A stretch of 64,000 nucleotides of DNA from an uncultured Oscillospiraceae bacterium (GCA_900547385.1 URGQ01000002.1:1-64000); one strand, 5' to 3'. Counted from the first letter of the stretch, positions 8,626 through 18,122 are shown. Notes: generated by a model not told the origin, from the sequence alone. Program-made: numbers and translations.

Positions 8626-9846
8626 TTGAGAAAAGCAATACGCACAGGCTTTTGGATCTTTGGCGCCGCGGTGCTGCTGGTGCTGGCCGCGGCGGTATAC
8701 TGGCAGGCCCGCCTGCCGGATGAATACGCCCTGACCCGCGGCGGCAGCCTTCGCCTGCCCGGCAATATTACTGCAGTCTATGGCGAGGAGACCGCCGTGG
8801 CCCGCAGCGGGGAAGCAACGGCCGAAGCCCAGCTGCGCCTGCCGCTGGGCGTTTCGGTCAAGACTGTTTCGGTGCGCTATGTGCAGCGGGATACCGTGCT
8901 GGTCTCCGGCCGTCCCTTCGGCATCAAGATGTTTACCGAGGGATTGATGGTGGTGGGCTTCACCGATTTTTCCGCCGATGGCAGGCGCATCAATCCGGCC
9001 CGCAGCGCGGGCCTTGCCACCGGGGATATCCTGCTGAGCCTGGACGGCATCACATTGACCTCCAATGAGCAGATGGGTGCTCTGGTGCAGGGCAGCGGCG
9101 GCCGCCCGGTGCAGCTTGTATATCAGCGGCAGGGGCGGCAGTACACCGCGCGCCTCACCCCGCAAAAAAGCCTTTCCGACAGCCGCTGGCACCTGGGGCT
9201 TTGGGTGCGGGATAGCTCCGCCGGCATCGGCACCGTCACCTACTTTGATGAAAACGCGCGTACCTTCTCCGGCCTGGGGCACCCCATCTGCGATGTGGAT
9301 ACCGGCGAGATCATGACCCTTTCCACCGGGGAGGGAGTGGAAGCGGTCATTACCGGCTATACCACCGGCAAAAGCGGCTCCCCCGGCGAATTGAAGGGCC
9401 AGTTTGTGGCGGGGCGCACCTTTGCGGGCCTCACCGCCAATGGCGAATGCGGGGTCTGCGGGGCTCTCCGCCCGGATTATATCCCGCAGGGGGAGCGGCT
9501 GCCGGTGGCTTTTTCGCACGAAGTGCAGCCCGGCCCCGCTAAAATGCTGACAACTATTGCAGGCGGCGCTCCGCGGGAGTATGATGTAGTTATCGAGAAG
9601 GTGCTGCGGGGCAGCGGCCACGCGGGGCAGAATATGGTCATCCGGGTGACCGATGAGGCACTGCTGCAAAAAACCGGCGGTATTCTACAGGGCATGAGCG
9701 GCTCGCCGCTCGTCCAGAATGGGATGCTGGTGGGCGCCGTGACCCATGTCTTTGTGGATGAACCGGACCGCGGCTACGCGATTTTTGCCGAAACAGTGCG
9801 AAACGCCGAGAAAAACCTCGACCAAACCACCCGCAATGCGGCATAG
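8626..9846 (+). CDS. spoIVB: SpoIVB-type serine peptidase
   Basis: SpoIVB is made in the forespore and cleaves the SpoIVFA-containing complex, which lets pro-sigma-K be processed. The 406-residue protein has an N-terminal membrane anchor (residues about 9-27), a PDZ domain (about 95-170, ARSAGLATGDILLSLDG) and the S55 peptidase domain. The catalytic His lies in GLGHPICD (H219) and the Ser in GMSGSP (S358). Translation starts with TTG at 8626 after AAAGGGGG. It lies immediately before spo0A, the order found in Bacillus. No convincing sigma-F or sigma-G promoter was identified in 8477-8625. Confidence 0.96.
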   Translation: MRKAIRTGFWIFGAAVLLVLAAAVYWQARLPDEYALTRGGSLRLPGNITAVYGEETAVARSGEATAEAQLRLPLGVSVKTVSVRYVQRDTVLVSGRPFGIKMFTEGLMVVGFTDFSADGRRINPARSAGLATGDILLSLDGITLTSNEQMGALVQGSGGRPVQLVYQRQGRQYTARLTPQKSLSDSRWHLGLWVRDSSAGIGTVTYFDENARTFSGLGHPICDVDTGEIMTLSTGEGVEAVITGYTTGKSGSPGELKGQFVAGRTFAGLTANGECGVCGALRPDYIPQGERLPVAFSHEVQPGPAKMLTTIAGGAPREYDVVIEKVLRGSGHAGQNMVIRVTDEALLQKTGGILQGMSGSPLVQNGMLVGAVTHVFVDEPDRGYAIFAETVRNAEKNLDQTTRNAA

Positions 9847-9890
9847 CATCTAATATTGGAAAATATTGGCGAAAACTTTATCAAAAAATA

Positions 9891-9919
9891 TTGAAATATA
9901 TGTTGAAATCTTTTACAAT
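9891..9919 (+). promoter_or_regulatory. promoter of spo0A
   Basis: TTGAAA (9891-9896), 17 bases, TACAAT (9914-9919) is a good vegetative promoter. A second, overlapping set is TTGAAA (9903-9908), 17 bases, TAACAT (9926-9931). The AT-rich block contrasts with its surroundings. Two overlapping promoters recall the dual control of spo0A in Bacillus, but no clear sigma-H site or 0A box was recognised. Confidence 0.65.
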
Positions 9920-9976
9920 TTATGGTAACATCAACTCAACGGCCGGATTTCATAACATTTTAGGAGGAGTATTCAC

Positions 9977-10768
9977 ATGGAGAACCACAACTATATGCTG
10001 ATCGCCGATGATGCGGGCGAATTCCGCGATACCTGCAAAGCTGCTTTGGAGGCAAAGGGCTTTGAAGTAGAGGTTTGCCGCAAGGATGGACGCGCTCTTT
10101 TGGATATGATCCGGGAGAAGAAGCCCACCGCTGTGCTGATGGAGGCCCTGATGAGCGGCCTGGATGGCCTGGGCGTGCTCATGGCCGTTTCCCGCGGGGA
10201 GTGCGGCGTCCAGCCCACCATCTTTACCATGACCGGTATGGATGCGCCCGGCATCACCAATCAGCTGATCCGGGCAGGCTCCGCCTATCACTTTGTCAAG
10301 CCGTTCGATCCCGATATCATTGCCGAGCGGGTAGAAATGATGTGCGCCCCGGCCGCCGGGGAAGAAGCGGTTGCCGCGGCCCGTCCCGCCGTGGAAGTGG
10401 TGGACCTGGAAACCATCGTCACCGAGATCATCATGGAGATCGGCATCCCGGCGCATATCAAGGGCTACCAGTATATCCGGGATGGCATCATTATGACCGT
10501 CCGGGAACCGGAGATCATCAACGGCGTTACCAAGGTGCTTTATCCGGCCATCGCCAAAAAGAACGGTACCACCGCCTCCCGTGTGGAGCGTGCCATCCGC
10601 CATGCCATCGAGGTGGCCTGGGACCGCGGGGATGTGGATATTCTCAATTCCTATTTCGGCTATACCATCCACAATCTGCGCGGCAAGCCCACCAATAGCG
10701 AGTTCATTGCCATGATCGCGGATAAGATCCGCCTGCGTTATAAAGGCTCCAATTTTACCCTTGCCTGA
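9977..10768 (+). CDS. spo0A: sporulation response regulator Spo0A (phospho-acceptor Asp replaced by Glu)
   Basis: Spo0A is the master regulator of sporulation entry. The receiver domain (1 to about 125) keeps the acidic pair D11-D12, Thr86 and K108 (HFVKPFD). The phosphorylation site, expected as LDIIMPHLDG, reads LMEALMSGLDG, placing Glu at position 56. The C-terminal DNA-binding domain (about 140-263) is highly conserved, including ASRVERAIRHAIEVAWDRG and GKPTNSEFIAMIADKIRL. TAGGAGGAG precedes the ATG. It has its own promoter and terminator. The Asp-to-Glu change could mimic phosphorylation or uncouple the protein from a phosphorelay; that consequence is inference. Confidence 0.96.
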   Translation: MENHNYMLIADDAGEFRDTCKAALEAKGFEVEVCRKDGRALLDMIREKKPTAVLMEALMSGLDGLGVLMAVSRGECGVQPTIFTMTGMDAPGITNQLIRAGSAYHFVKPFDPDIIAERVEMMCAPAAGEEAVAAARPAVEVVDLETIVTEIIMEIGIPAHIKGYQYIRDGIIMTVREPEIINGVTKVLYPAIAKKNGTTASRVERAIRHAIEVAWDRGDVDILNSYFGYTIHNLRGKPTNSEFIAMIADKIRLRYKGSNFTLA

Positions 10769-10788
10769 TCCACAAAGGCCAATGCCGG

Positions 10789-10825
10789 CCGCCCGTTCCC
10801 TGCTTACTGGGGAGCGGGCGGTTTT
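10789..10825 (+). terminator. Rho-independent terminator after spo0A
   Basis: CCGCCCGTTCCC pairs with GGGAGCGGGCGG (one G-T pair) across an 8-9 base loop and is followed by TTTT. Confidence 0.88.
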
Positions 10826-10887
10826 CCCATATATGCCCAGATTTATTACAAATACGAAAATTTGTTCGTTTTTTTCATCCCAAAGTC

Positions 10888-10917
10888 TTGCCCACCCCAC
10901 CAAACCTGTGCTACAAT
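10888..10917 (+). promoter_or_regulatory. candidate promoter for addBA
   Basis: TTGCCC (10888-10893), 18 bases, TACAAT (10912-10917). The -35 is weak and the -10 good. It would give a leader of about 250 bases before addB that contains the hairpin cluster at 11021-11110. Confidence 0.5.
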
Positions 10918-11020
10918 TAACTTGGAATGTTGTTTCTATCCGCTACCTCGCGGCTGCCGCGGGCTGCCTTAGCTTTCCCACTTACCCCTTGCCCGATCTA
11001 TCCCCACCACCCTGTGCAGT

Positions 11021-11110
11021 CCGCCCATTGCGGCGGAGCGCCCCCTGCGGGGGCTGCCGCGCCACCCCTGCGGGGCGGCGCGTACCGGGCTGCGCCCGGC
11101 GGCTCCGCCG
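11021..11110. repeat. cluster of five GC-rich hairpins in the addB leader
   Basis: Five consecutive perfect or near-perfect hairpins occupy 90 bases: CCGCC/GGCGG (11021-11036), GCCCCC-TGC-GGGGGC (11040-11054), GCGCC.CCCC-TGC-GGGG.GGCGC (11059-11081), CCGGGC-TGC-GCCCGG (11085-11099) and GGCGG-CTC-CGCC (about 11098-11109). Three share the loop TGC. No open reading frame is credible here. The rest of the 403-base gap 10769-11171 holds only the spo0A terminator and a candidate promoter. Confidence 0.75.
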
Positions 11111-11171
11111 CCGCCCTCCCGGCCATCCCCGCACTTTCCACTAACCACCCACCCGAAAGGAGCCCTGTCCC

Positions 11172-14100
11172 ATGCTGCGAATGATCCTGGGCGAAGCCGG
11201 TACCGGCAAAACCACCGAGGTACTCCGCCAGATAAAAGAAGCCGCCGGCCGGCAGCAGCCTGTCCTGCTGCTGGTGCCGGAGCACGCCTCCTTTGAGATG
11301 GAGCGCCGGGTCAGTGCCCTCTTTACCGGGGAGGAGCAGCAGTATATCACCCTGCTCAGCTTCCCCCGCCTGGCGGAAAAGATCTTCCGGGAATGCGGCG
11401 GCTTGACGCAGCGCCCGCTGGATGAGGTCAGCCGGGCTTTGCTGATGCGGGAAGCCATCAGCGAGGTGCAGGAGCAGCTTACCCTCTACCGGCGGCAGGC
11501 GGGCTACACCGGCTTCATTTCCTCCATGCTGCAAACCGTCGCCGATTTTAAGCGCGCTGGCATTACCCCCGCCCGGCTGGAGGAAATCGCCGCCGAAACC
11601 GCCGGTACCGCCCTGGGGCAGAAGCTCACCGATCTCCAGCTCATCTACGAGGCCTTCCAGGCCCTGGTGGAGCTGCGCTTCCACGACCCCCTGGATGAAC
11701 TGGCCCTGGCGCTGGGCCGCGCGGCGGAAAAGAACTGGTTCGCCGGCCGCCACATCTGGGTGGATAGCTTCGATTACTTTTCGGTCAGCGAGCGCGCCCT
11801 GCTGGAGCAGATGCTCCTCTCGGCGGAAAGTCTTACCCTCTCCATGACCTGCCCCGCCCTGGATGCCAAGGAGGATATCTTCCTTTACCAGAAAAAATTT
11901 CTCCTGCGCATGCGCGCGTACGCGGGCGCGCACGCGTTAATGTGCGAGGAACCCCTCATTCTCGCCGAAGATAAACGCCACCAAAGCCCTGCCCTGGCCG
12001 GGCTGCAAAGGGCCTTTACCCGGCCGCAAACGGCGCCCCCCGCCGAGGGAGAGAGCCTTCGGCTCATCGAGGCGCCGACGGTGTACGAGGAAATGCGGTT
12101 TGCCGCCGCCGAGATTGCCCGGCTGGTGCGGGAGGAGGGCCTCCGCTACCGGGATTGCGTCATCCTTTGCCGGGACCTGGACCGCTACCGCAATGCCAAA
12201 ACCGTGCTGGAGGAATACGATCTGCCCTACTTCTGCGGCGAAAAGCAGAACATCCTCTTCGCGCCGCTGCCGTTTTTCCTGCTCACCGCGCTGGAGGCTG
12301 CCTCCGGCAGCCTGAAAACCGCCGCCATCCTGCGGCTGGCCCGCTCTGCTGCCTCGGGGCTTTCTCCCCAGCAGGCCGGCGCCCTGGAAAATTACAGCTT
12401 CATCTGGAACATCTCCGGGGAGGACTGGCTGCGCCCCTTCACCGGCAATCCGGAGGGCATGTCCGATGCCGCCCCGGAGGATTACGCCGCCGCCCTGGCC
12501 CAGGTGGAGGCCGCCCGCCGCCGGGTCATCGAGCCGCTGGCGGCCCTGCGGCAAAGCTTGAGAAGCACCGATGGCCCCGGCTTTGCGGCGGCGGTGTACC
12601 GCTATGCGGAAGCCGCCGGCGCCCTGCGGAACCTGACCCGGAACGCGGCCCTGCCGCAGCGGGAGGCGGTGGACCGCCAGTGGAACAGCCTAGTGGATGT
12701 GCTGGACCTCATGACCGACTTTTACCCGGAAAGGGAACTGAACGCCCGGGAGTGGAGCGAGCTGTTCCGGCTGGCCCTTTCCCGCATCGATCTGGGCGAG
12801 GTGCCCAATACAGTGGATCATGTCATCCTGGCGGAAAGCGACCGGGTGCGGCTGCAAAGCCCCCGGGCCGTCTTTGTCCTTGGCGTCAATGAGGGCATTT
12901 TCCCGGCCAATGGGGCCACGGCAGGGCTTTTTTCCACCCGGGAGCGGGAGGAGCTGAATGCCCGCGGCGCGGAGCTGCCGGTGCTGGGCACCGAAAGCAC
13001 TCTGCGGGAGCAGTTTGTGCTGTATTCCGCTCTTTCGGCCGCGGCGGAGCGGCTGACCATCACCTATGCCCGGCAGAATATCGCCGGGGATGCCCAGCTG
13101 GCCCCGGCGGGCTATCTGCTGCGGGTGCTGCGGCCCCTGCGGGTCAGCCCCATCAGGACCGAAGCCTTCCCGGCGGAATTCTGGGTGGTGAATGAGGCCA
13201 CCGCCAAAAGCCGATATGCGGCGGCTCTGGGCCGGGATGCCGCGGAGGAGGCCCTGCTGGCCGCCCTGCTGGAGCGGCTGGGAGAGGGGGACTATCCGGC
13301 TGCGATGAGACGGGTGTCCACGGACGCCCCGGCCGGGGATATCACCCCGGAAAACGCCCGGCAGCTGCTGGGCCGGGAGCTAAAGCTGGCCCCCACCGCC
13401 ATCGACCGGTACTACCAGTGCCCTTACCAGTTTTTCTGTGACAAAATGCTGCGGCTGCGCCCCCGGCAAAGGGTGGAGTTTTCCCCCTTCGAGTCGGGCT
13501 CGGCCATCCACTATGTTTTCCAGCAGATGGTAAACCAGTACGGCAGCCGGGGCCTGTGCGAGCTGACCGATGAGGAGATGGATGGGGAGATCCGCCGCTT
13601 CCTCCGGGAGTACATCGACCGGATGGTGCCCGACCCCACCACCGTCACCGCCCGGTTCCGTTACCAGTTTGACCGCCTGCGGCTGATGCTGGGGGTCATT
13701 GTGCGGCACCTGGCTGATGAATTTTCCCAAAGCGAATTTACCGCCGCCGCTACCGAGGTTTCGGTGGGCGAGGGGGGAGAGGTGGCCTCCCCGCGGCTGA
13801 GCGCCGGGGACGGCACCCCCATTTCCCTGCGCGGCTCCATCGACCGGGTGGACCTTTACCACGGCCCGGAGGGAGACTACCTGCGGGTCATCGATTACAA
13901 ATCCGGCACCAAGGAATTCAAGTTTGAGGAAGTGCCCTACGGCCTCAATATGCAGATGCTCATCTACCTGTACGCCGCCTGCGGCGATGAGAACCACCGC
14001 TTTGGCAGCCCGCAGCCGGCGGGGGTGCTGTACCTGCCCAGCCGCCTGGAGGCGCTGGAGGTCACCATGGATACCACCAGCGAAAGCCTGGCGGCCGAGG

Positions 14101-14450
14101 TGAATGAATCCCTGCGGATGAAGGGAATGCTGCTGGAGGATGAGGACATCCTGCGGGCGATGGAGCAGCAGCTGGCCGGGGTGTATATCCCCGCCAAGAT
14201 AAAGCAGAACGGCGAGTTTTACCGGGGCTCCCGGGTTTACAGCCGGGAGGTCTTTGCCAAGCTGCGGGAGACCGTTTACGGCAACATAGAGCAAATGGGC
14301 ACCGACCTGCTGGCCGGTAAGGTGGCCCCCTGCCCGGCACGGGGCGGCAGCAGCGAGCCCTGCAACTACTGCCCCTATGCGGGGCTGTGCAATAATACCG
14401 AGCCGGAGGCTCCCCACCGGGAGCTGGGTGGAAAGGAGGAGACCGAATGA
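11172..14450 (+). CDS. addB: ATP-dependent helicase/deoxyribonuclease subunit B (AddB)
   Basis: AddB pairs with AddA to process double-strand breaks for recombination in Firmicutes. The 1092-residue protein opens with the P-loop GEAGTGKTT (residues 7-15). Four cysteines typical of the AddB iron-sulfur nuclease domain are present: C750 (YQCPYQFFC) and C1064, C1067 and C1073 at the C-terminus (CNYCPYAGLC). The nuclease motif appears as VIDYKSGTKEFKF near residues 905-917. GAAAGGAG precedes the ATG. Its stop overlaps the addA start by 4 bases. Confidence 0.95.
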   Translation: MLRMILGEAGTGKTTEVLRQIKEAAGRQQPVLLLVPEHASFEMERRVSALFTGEEQQYITLLSFPRLAEKIFRECGGLTQRPLDEVSRALLMREAISEVQEQLTLYRRQAGYTGFISSMLQTVADFKRAGITPARLEEIAAETAGTALGQKLTDLQLIYEAFQALVELRFHDPLDELALALGRAAEKNWFAGRHIWVDSFDYFSVSERALLEQMLLSAESLTLSMTCPALDAKEDIFLYQKKFLLRMRAYAGAHALMCEEPLILAEDKRHQSPALAGLQRAFTRPQTAPPAEGESLRLIEAPTVYEEMRFAAAEIARLVREEGLRYRDCVILCRDLDRYRNAKTVLEEYDLPYFCGEKQNILFAPLPFFLLTALEAASGSLKTAAILRLARSAASGLSPQQAGALENYSFIWNISGEDWLRPFTGNPEGMSDAAPEDYAAALAQVEAARRRVIEPLAALRQSLRSTDGPGFAAAVYRYAEAAGALRNLTRNAALPQREAVDRQWNSLVDVLDLMTDFYPERELNAREWSELFRLALSRIDLGEVPNTVDHVILAESDRVRLQSPRAVFVLGVNEGIFPANGATAGLFSTREREELNARGAELPVLGTESTLREQFVLYSALSAAAERLTITYARQNIAGDAQLAPAGYLLRVLRPLRVSPIRTEAFPAEFWVVNEATAKSRYAAALGRDAAEEALLAALLERLGEGDYPAAMRRVSTDAPAGDITPENARQLLGRELKLAPTAIDRYYQCPYQFFCDKMLRLRPRQRVEFSPFESGSAIHYVFQQMVNQYGSRGLCELTDEEMDGEIRRFLREYIDRMVPDPTTVTARFRYQFDRLRLMLGVIVRHLADEFSQSEFTAAATEVSVGEGGEVASPRLSAGDGTPISLRGSIDRVDLYHGPEGDYLRVIDYKSGTKEFKFEEVPYGLNMQMLIYLYAACGDENHRFGSPQPAGVLYLPSRLEALEVTMDTTSESLAAEVNESLRMKGMLLEDEDILRAMEQQLAGVYIPAKIKQNGEFYRGSRVYSREVFAKLRETVYGNIEQMGTDLLAGKVAPCPARGGSSEPCNYCPYAGLCNNTEPEAPHRELGGKEETE

Positions 14451-17400
14451 GCGCGCGCGAATGGACCTCGGCCCAAAAACAGGCCATCACCACCCGGGGC
14501 GGAGATCTTCTGATCTCGGCGGCGGCGGGCAGCGGCAAGACCGCTGTGCTGACCGAACGGGTGCTGACCCTCATCACTGACCCGGAGCGCCCGGTGGATA
14601 TCGACCGGCTGCTTATTGTGACCTTCTCCAATGCCGCGGCGGAGGAAATGCGGCAGAGAATCGCGGCCCGGCTGTATGAGCGAATGGAGCAGGAGCCGGA
14701 AAACGCCATGCTGCGGCGGCAGAGCCTCCTGCTGGGCAACGCCGAAATCTGCACCATCCATGCCTTTTGCTACCGGCTCATCCGGGAGAATTTCCAGGCG
14801 CTGGGACTGCCCGGCGATATGGCCCTGGGCCGGGATGGGGAGGACGAGCTTTTGCAGGCGGCGGTGCTGGAGCAGCTGCTGGATGAGGAGTACGAAAAGG
14901 CCGAGCCGGCCTTCATGCGGCTCATCGAGCTGTTTTCCGGCAGCCGGAATGACCGCAGGGTCATGGCCTCGCTGCTGCTTCTATACCGCTTTCTGCGCAA
15001 TCATCCCTTCTACCGGGACTGGGCCGCGGAGTACATCACCGCCGATACCGAAACGCCGCTGGATGAGACCATCTGGAGCGGGCTGCTGCGGCAGCGGGCC
15101 GCGGAGGCCCTGCAATACGCCGACGACCTGCTGCGGGACTGCATGGATCTGCTGGGGCAGAGCAACGACGAGATGCTGTGGGAAGTGGTGACGCCGGTGA
15201 TCATGCAGGACCGGGAGATGCTGGCCCGGCTGATGGCCGCCGTGACCCGGGAGGAATGGGACATTGCCATGACCCGGATGCTGGAGGCGAGCTTTCCGCA
15301 GTTCCCGCGGAAAAAGTGGACCGACGCCGAGACCAAGGAAACGGTGCTGAAGCTGCGCCGCCGGGCCGCCGAGGCCGTGACGGAGCTCAAGACGAAGGTC
15401 TTCCTGATGGGGGAGACGCAGTACCGGGAGGACCAGCAGAAGCTGGCCCCGCTGATGGAGCGGCTGTGCGCGCTGATTCTGGAATTTGACAGCCGGTACG
15501 CCGCTGCCAAGCTGGAACGGCGAAAGCTGGACTTTGGCGACCTGGAGCACCATGCCCTGGCCCTGCTGGTACAGCCGGACGGCACCCCAACCGCCCTTGC
15601 CGCGGAGCTGGGCAGCCGGTATGCCGAGATTATGCTGGATGAGTACCAGGATACCAACGCCCTGCAGGAGAAGATCTTTGCCGCGCTGACGGCGGGGGGC
15701 TGTCACCGCTTCATGGTGGGGGATGTCAAACAGAGTATTTACGGCTTCCGGGAGGCCTGTCCCGAAAACTTCCTGGAGAAACGGGAAAGCTATGCTCCGG
15801 CGGAGGAAGGGTCCTTCCCGGCAAAGATCGCCCTGAACGCCAACTTCCGCACCCGGCGGGAGATCACCGGCTTTACCAACCGGCTGTTCAGCCGCATTAT
15901 GACCCAAAGAACGGCGGGAATGGACTACCTGCCGGAGGATGAGCTGGTTTCCTCCCTGCCGTATGACTATACCATCGGGCGGCCGGTGACGGCGCTGGTC
16001 ATCAACCCGCCTGTGGGGACCCCGGTGGCAGACTGCCGCAAAATGGAGGCCGAGCAGGCGGCGGAGGAGATCGGGATACTGCTGAAGGCGGGCTTTACCG
16101 TGGAGGAAAACGGGGGCCGACGGCCGGTTCGGCCGGGGGATATCTGCATCTTGATGCGGAGCGCCAAAAACCGGGAGCAGTACTACATAGACGCCCTGCG
16201 GGAAAGGGGCATCGGCGCCCGGAGCGCCAAAAACGAAAACCTGCTGGAGGTAAGAGAGGTAAAAACGGTGGTGAGCTACCTGGCCGTGCTGGCCAACCCC
16301 ATGCTGGACCTGGAGCTGGCCGAGGTGCTGGCAAGCCCGATGTACGGCTTTACCGGGGACGATTTGGCGGCCCTGAGAGCGGCCGGCCGGCGGGAGCGAC
16401 TGTACCAGAACCTGCTGAGCAAAACGGCGGAGAGCGGCAAATTCGCGGCTTTCCTGCGGGACTACGACCTGCTGCGGGCCAAAATGCAGGAGCTGCCCGC
16501 CGCTGAGCTGATCCGGGAGATATGCGAGGTGACCGGCTACCGGGAAAAGTGCCGGGTGCTGCCGGAGGGCGAGACCGCGGTGGCCAACCTGCGGCTGCTG
16601 CAGGCCCATGCGGCCGAGCACGAAAAGGACGGCCGTGGCGAGAGTGACTTTGCGGAATACCTGCGGCGGCTGGCCCAGCGGGGCTGTGTGCTGCCCAGCG
16701 CGGCGGCGGCCGGCGGCGACGCTGTGACCGTGACGACCATTCACCGCAGCAAGGGACTGGAATACCCGGTGGTGTTCCTGGCCGGGTGCAATGAGCGATT
16801 CCGCAGGGCGGAGGAGAGCAGCGACATCGCTATGGACCGGGAGCTGGGCTTTGCCTGCAAGCTGCGGGATAACTACACCATGCTGCAGCATAAGACCCTG
16901 CCGCTGGCGGCCATGCAGCTGCAGAACCGCAAGACCCGGCTGCAGGAGGAGATGCGCATCCTGTATGTGGGGCTGACGAGAGCAAGGGAAAAGCTGTACC
17001 TGATGGCTACGGGGACCAAGATCACCGAAGGGCTGGAGGAGCTGGGGATGATAGCCGCGGAAAGCGGGGAATACCGGGCCGCCGCTGCGGGGAGCAGCTG
17101 GGACTGGCTGCGGGGCACCGTGATGCAGGAGCAGGGCCTGGAGCTGAGGATCATACGGCCGGAGGAGCTGCCGCCGCCGGAGAGTGAAGAACTGGAACAG
17201 GCGCAGGAGGCCATCCCCGTGGAGGGGGAGGCCCTGCAGCGGCTGGAGGAGAAGCTGAGGTTCAGCTACCCCTACCCGGCCGATACCGTGACCCCCAGAA
17301 GGATGGCGGTGAGTGAGCTGGCCGAACGGGCCGCAAGGGAGCATTATCTGCTGAAGCGCAGGCCCAAGTGCCTGACCCGGCAGGAGGCGACCGCGGCCGA

Positions 17401-17902
17401 GCGGGGCAATGCCGCCCACCGGGCGATGCAATTTGCCGACCTGGCGGCACTGAAAAAGGACCCGAAGGCCGAGATAGAACGGCTGGTGGCCGAGGGCTAC
17501 CTGTACCGGGAGGACGGCGGGCTGATCGACACCAGGGTGCTGGAAAAGCTGATGAGCTCCCCCCTGGGCGAGCGGATGAGAAAAGCCGACCGGGTGGAGC
17601 GGGAAATGCGGTTTTTGCAGGAATTCACCCCGGAGGAGCTGGCGGCCATAGACCCGGCGCTGCGGGTGCCGGGGACGACGCTCATCATGGGGGCGGTGGA
17701 TGCCGTGCTGGTAGAAGGGGACCATGCCGTGCTGCTGGACTATAAGACCGACCGGGTGGCGGCTCCGCAGGAGCTGACCGGGCGGTATGCCCTGCAGCTG
17801 AAGCTGTACGCGGCCATGGTGCGGCGGCAGTTTGGTCTGCCGGTGACCGAGGCGGTGCTGTATTCGTTCTGCCTGGGGCAGGCGGTGAAAGTGGAGCTGT
17901 GA
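14447..17902 (+). CDS. addA: ATP-dependent helicase/nuclease subunit A (AddA)
   Basis: AddA is the UvrD-like 3'-5' helicase plus nuclease of the AddAB complex. The 1151-residue product carries the Q motif and P-loop (TSAQKQAIT...SAAAGSGKTAVLTERV, to about residue 37), the Walker B region MLDEYQDTN (about 396-404), helicase motif VTTIHRSKGLEYPVVF (about 763-778), LYVGLTRAREKLYL (about 841-854) and the RecB-type nuclease motif LLDYKTDRV (D1098 region). Start overlaps addB (ATGA), so the two subunits are translationally coupled. No intrinsic terminator is visible after it. Confidence 0.96.
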   Translation: MSAREWTSAQKQAITTRGGDLLISAAAGSGKTAVLTERVLTLITDPERPVDIDRLLIVTFSNAAAEEMRQRIAARLYERMEQEPENAMLRRQSLLLGNAEICTIHAFCYRLIRENFQALGLPGDMALGRDGEDELLQAAVLEQLLDEEYEKAEPAFMRLIELFSGSRNDRRVMASLLLLYRFLRNHPFYRDWAAEYITADTETPLDETIWSGLLRQRAAEALQYADDLLRDCMDLLGQSNDEMLWEVVTPVIMQDREMLARLMAAVTREEWDIAMTRMLEASFPQFPRKKWTDAETKETVLKLRRRAAEAVTELKTKVFLMGETQYREDQQKLAPLMERLCALILEFDSRYAAAKLERRKLDFGDLEHHALALLVQPDGTPTALAAELGSRYAEIMLDEYQDTNALQEKIFAALTAGGCHRFMVGDVKQSIYGFREACPENFLEKRESYAPAEEGSFPAKIALNANFRTRREITGFTNRLFSRIMTQRTAGMDYLPEDELVSSLPYDYTIGRPVTALVINPPVGTPVADCRKMEAEQAAEEIGILLKAGFTVEENGGRRPVRPGDICILMRSAKNREQYYIDALRERGIGARSAKNENLLEVREVKTVVSYLAVLANPMLDLELAEVLASPMYGFTGDDLAALRAAGRRERLYQNLLSKTAESGKFAAFLRDYDLLRAKMQELPAAELIREICEVTGYREKCRVLPEGETAVANLRLLQAHAAEHEKDGRGESDFAEYLRRLAQRGCVLPSAAAAGGDAVTVTTIHRSKGLEYPVVFLAGCNERFRRAEESSDIAMDRELGFACKLRDNYTMLQHKTLPLAAMQLQNRKTRLQEEMRILYVGLTRAREKLYLMATGTKITEGLEELGMIAAESGEYRAAAAGSSWDWLRGTVMQEQGLELRIIRPEELPPPESEELEQAQEAIPVEGEALQRLEEKLRFSYPYPADTVTPRRMAVSELAERAAREHYLLKRRPKCLTRQEATAAERGNAAHRAMQFADLAALKKDPKAEIERLVAEGYLYREDGGLIDTRVLEKLMSSPLGERMRKADRVEREMRFLQEFTPEELAAIDPALRVPGTTLIMGAVDAVLVEGDHAVLLDYKTDRVAAPQELTGRYALQLKLYAAMVRRQFGLPVTEAVLYSFCLGQAVKVEL

Positions 17903-17967
17903 GGCCCTTTCTGTGGAGAAAAGGCGGAGAAAGAATTTTGGCCAAGTTGGCGGTCGCCTGGCGGCGA

Positions 17968-18021
17968 AAGCCTCCCTTGTGCAAAGGGAGGTGGCACGGC
18001 GCAGCCGTGACGGAGGGATTG
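17968..18021 (+). repeat. two-hairpin intergenic repeat, copy 1
   Basis: CCTCCCTT/AAGGGAGG (17971-17991) and CACGGC-GCA-GCCGTG (17995-18009) are perfect stems, followed by ACGGAGGGATTG. An inverted copy lies at 18280-18330, so the pair could be termini of a small non-autonomous element or two independent insertions. From memory, similar sequences recur between genes in related gut Firmicutes; this was not checked. Confidence 0.75.
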
Positions 18022-18122
18022 TCGGTAGATACTATAACTTAGTTTTATCTCTCTTTTCCTACGGAGCCAGTTTGTAGTCGCCTGGCGGCGGGGCGGGGCC
18101 TTTTGCAAGGCTTAGTGAGCAT

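Noticed and set aside
14981..17725. 914-codon open frame opposite addA
   Set aside because: An antisense shadow created by GC-rich codons; composition is Gln/His/Pro/Arg-rich with no domain.
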